From JAFGJQ01 sp964495075 (GTDB taxonomy: Bacteria; Planctomycetota; Phycisphaerae; UBA1845), in contig CAZBUJ010000018.1 of assembly GCA_964495075.1 (NCBI GenBank), forward strand, positions 7,491 through 71,490: a DNA stretch of 64,000 bases, written 5' to 3'. The notes beneath the pieces were generated by a model. The model saw nothing but the letters and a program-made list of their open reading frames with translations, ran no database searches and was not told the DNA's origin. Below, one piece after another: positions 61,897-64,000 of this stretch. The translations under genes and the position numbers were made by a program. Every line of letters begins with the position of its first letter. The stretch's first letter is position 1.

Positions 61897-62462
61897 GGCC
61901 CACTCCTCACTCGGTGCGCACAAACGTACCCGTGCGCTGGTTGGTTCTGGCGCCACCCCGGGCCACGGCTGCGTCGCGGACCGGACTCGGTGACCGCTGC
62001 CGGCATGGGCGCTCCGTCCACTCATCCCGTCGCTCGCCGAGGCGAGCGAGCCGACGCGCCCCGTGACGCGCTCGCGAGTGTTCATCGTCTCCGCGCCGGT
62101 CGGCCATATTCTAAGTGCGCCCGCCGCGCTGTCCACGCCGTTTTGGTGGGCGCGGAGGCCAGCCGGCAGTCGCCGGCCGGAAGGGGCGGCCGCGCGTGCT
62201 TGCTGCCGTGCCAGGCCTCGGGCCCGTCGCTCGCATTCCGGTGGATGCAGAGCGGACGGGAGCGCGGTCCGGTTCGACGCGGCGTGGCAGGCCCTGGCCG
62301 TCGGGTTGTCGGGGCGGGCGTTCACGTTTTATGATGCGGGCGTGGGTCGCCGCGTGGCGAGCCGGGCCTGTTCGCGAACCCGCGGGCCGGTGCGTCCGGG
62401 AGCAATCGGGTAACGGGCTCATCTGCATTGCCTGCGGCGGTTCTCGCCGAAAGGAGCGTCCG
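61897..62462. other. divergent intergenic region between two glucosidases
   Basis: 566 bases between the GH3 and GH1 starts, so control is probably shared from here. No LacI-type palindrome was recognised. A plus-strand promoter candidate is listed. No gene is seen. Confidence 0.45.
62306..62335 (+). promoter_or_regulatory. candidate sigma-70 promoter of the GH1 gene
   Basis: TTGTCG (62306-62311), an 18-base spacer and TATGAT (62330-62335), about 128 bases before the start codon at 62463. Confidence 0.35.
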
Positions 62463-63839
62463 TTGAGCTTCCCGGAAGGATTCATGTGGGGTGCTGCGGC
62501 GTCCGCGTACCAGATCGAGGGTGCGACGGACGTCGATGGGCGCGGGGCGTCGGTGTGGGACACGCTATGCCACATCGACGGTGCGATCTGGGGCGGTCAC
62601 ACGGGAGACATCGCGTGTGACCACTATCGCCGGTATCGTGAAGACGTCGCCCTCATGCGGGGCATCGGGCTGAAGGCGTACCGCCTGTCCGTCGCCTGGC
62701 CGCGTGTTTTGCCGGAGGGCGTCGGCGCCGTCAATGCCAAGGGCCTGGACTTCTACGATCGCCTGGTCGACGAGTTGCTGGCGGCCGGCATCGTTCCCTT
62801 TGTGACGCTGTTCCACTGGGATTTTCCCCAGGCGCTCTACGACCGGGGCGGCTGGGTCAACCGCGAGAGCGCCGACTGGTTCACCGAGTACACGGCGGTT
62901 GTGGTGAATCGCCTCGGCGACCGCGTGCGGTATTGGCTGACCGTCAACGAGCCGCAGGTGTTCCTGTCCCATGGGCACCTGAACGGCATGCACGCACCCG
63001 GCGTGAAGCTGTCGCGGAAAGAGGTCCTGGCGGCGGGTCACCACGTGCACTTGGCCCATGGCAGAGCGGTGCAGGTGCTGCGGGCGGCCGACCCGACCCT
63101 TCGAATCGGGTACGCTCCGGTCGGCGTGGTGTATTTCCCGGCCAGCGCCGCCGCCGGGGATGTCGATGCCGCGCGAGCGAAGATGTTCTCGGTGAGCGGT
63201 GACACGCTCTTCAACAACACGTGGTGGATGGACCCGCCGTTGAAGGGGATGTACCCCGAGGACGGTCTGCAGTCGTACGGCGCGGACGCGCCGCCGGTGC
63301 GTGAGGGTGACATGGAGACCATCCACCAGCCGCTCGACCTCTTTGCCCACAACACCTACTTCGGCGAACGCGTGCGATCGGCGGACGGCAAGCCGGAGAT
63401 CATGCCGCTCGACGTCGGGCAGGGAATGACCACCCTCCGGTGGCCGGTGACACCCGAAGCGCTGTATTGGGGACCGCGCTTTTTCCATGAGCGATACGGC
63501 CTCCCCGTGTACATCACCGAAAACGGGATGGCTAACACCGACTGGATCGCGCTGGACGGCAAGGTCCACGATCCGCAACGTATTGACTACATCCATCGGC
63601 ATCTCCTGCAGTTAAGGCGGGCGATCACGGATGGCGTCGATGTGCGCGGCTACTTCTACTGGTCGATTCTCGACAATTTCGAGTGGGCCGAGGGATACCG
63701 GGAACGTTTCGGCCTGGTCCACGTGGACCACGCCACGCAGAAACGAACGTTGAAGGACTCAGCGATGTGGTATGCGAACGTGATCGCGACCAATGGCGAC
63801 TGGTTGACGAGGCAGAGCGGTGACGGCGCTGCCGGGTAA
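62463..63839 (+). CDS. family 1 beta-glucosidase
   Basis: The 458-residue product starts with a TTG seven bases after AAAGGAG (LSFPEGFMWGAAASAYQIEG), which is the usual family 1 N-terminus and length. A longer frame of 574 codons is not a real start. Catalytic acid/base glutamate is in LTVNEPQ near residue 163, nucleophile glutamate in YITENGMAN near 351, and YWSILDNFEWAEGY near 402 is the aglycone-site signature. No signal peptide is seen, so it acts in the cytoplasm on imported disaccharides, complementing the secreted family 3 enzyme that lies divergently beside it. Confidence 0.93.
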   Translation: MSFPEGFMWGAAASAYQIEGATDVDGRGASVWDTLCHIDGAIWGGHTGDIACDHYRRYREDVALMRGIGLKAYRLSVAWPRVLPEGVGAVNAKGLDFYDRLVDELLAAGIVPFVTLFHWDFPQALYDRGGWVNRESADWFTEYTAVVVNRLGDRVRYWLTVNEPQVFLSHGHLNGMHAPGVKLSRKEVLAAGHHVHLAHGRAVQVLRAADPTLRIGYAPVGVVYFPASAAAGDVDAARAKMFSVSGDTLFNNTWWMDPPLKGMYPEDGLQSYGADAPPVREGDMETIHQPLDLFAHNTYFGERVRSADGKPEIMPLDVGQGMTTLRWPVTPEALYWGPRFFHERYGLPVYITENGMANTDWIALDGKVHDPQRIDYIHRHLLQLRRAITDGVDVRGYFYWSILDNFEWAEGYRERFGLVHVDHATQKRTLKDSAMWYANVIATNGDWLTRQSGDGAAG

Positions 63840-63941
63840 GCGACGGCCCCGCCCAGGCGAGCATCGAGACCGACAAGTCCGCGTCCGCCGCGCGACGCGG
63901 CCCGACGCGACTTCATTAAAACCATCGGGTCAGTGAACTAC

Positions 63942-63966
63942 TGGGCGATACAGGACTCGAACCTGT
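63942..63966 (-). tRNA. T-arm and acceptor 3' end of a tRNA-like sequence, partial
   Basis: Read on the minus strand, the T stem ACAGG, loop TTCGAGT and CCTGT (63966-63950) is followed by acceptor strand ATCGCCC and discriminator A. The rest towards the edge does not fold into an obvious anticodon arm. It may be a tRNA with an unusual variable region or a tRNA 3' end copy such as an attachment site. The 5' half lies outside the window. Confidence 0.4.
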
Positions 63967-64000
63967 CACACCTGAATCGACCGTAACCCCTGACGATATC

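Noticed and set aside
62115..62462. N-terminal extension of the family 1 glucosidase
   Set aside because: The extra 116 codons are Arg/Pro-rich and the TTG at 62463 has a strong ribosome site and the expected N-terminus.
1..64000. CRISPR array, insertion sequence or prophage
   Set aside because: No spaced direct repeats, transposase, integrase or phage structural genes were seen.

Overview
GC-rich bacterial DNA that reads as a planctomycete, most likely of Phycisphaerae type. The grounds are the combination of Gram-negative lipid A/core genes, a PEP-CTERM exported protein, secreted proteins with C-terminal dockerin-like calcium repeats and DCNGNGIPDEC-type inserts, a pilin-like H-x-G...DGH ectodomain, a two-CW protein and several CGYNLRGL zinc-ribbon membrane proteins. 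A run of Ns at about 30956-30965, with poly-G and a duplicated flank beside it, shows that this is a scaffolded, probably metagenomic, assembly.

Left part (1-12725). A ResB/CcsB-type cytochrome c maturation protein runs off the left edge and is divergent from a membrane polyferredoxin with C-terminal TPRs. Next come a large secreted PQQ-type sugar dehydrogenase fused to a c-type heme motif and dockerin, a TPR remnant, alanine dehydrogenase, a lone receiver domain and an AI-2E-family permease. 12901-24952 carries a PEP-CTERM protein, a dockerin-bearing M14 carboxypeptidase, an unusually large signal peptidase I, lptB and a galactokinase, followed on the minus strand by the gene set PIN/TRAM protein, ispD and a TPR lipoprotein. 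25113-30589 holds a two-gene lysine degradation unit (LKR then saccharopine dehydrogenase), a TPR exported protein and a HAD hydrolase.

Middle (31110-44240). A dockerin beta-helix protein and a PAS-GAF-receiver protein without a kinase domain precede a nine-gene, tightly packed minus-strand operon for the envelope: rnhA, a MEMO-family protein, lpxK, a deoxyhypusine-synthase-like protein, gmhB with a membrane tail, a heptosyltransferase, an LPS core kinase, a family 4 glycosyltransferase and plsY. Together these act on lipid A, heptose core and phospholipid synthesis. lysA faces away from it.

Right part (45763-64000). Zinc-ribbon membrane proteins, an ECF sigma factor with an anti-sigma/pseudopilin fusion, a GAF-AAA+-Fis sigma-54 activator, tsaB, two lipoproteins, a frameshifted two-CW gene, a winged-helix regulator, a SUMF1-type lipoprotein, a divergent pair of glucosidases (GH3 and GH1) and, at the edge, the T-arm and acceptor end of a tRNA-like sequence. 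The lifestyle suggested is heterotrophic use of polysaccharides and peptides, with lysine catabolism and a complete Gram-negative outer envelope.
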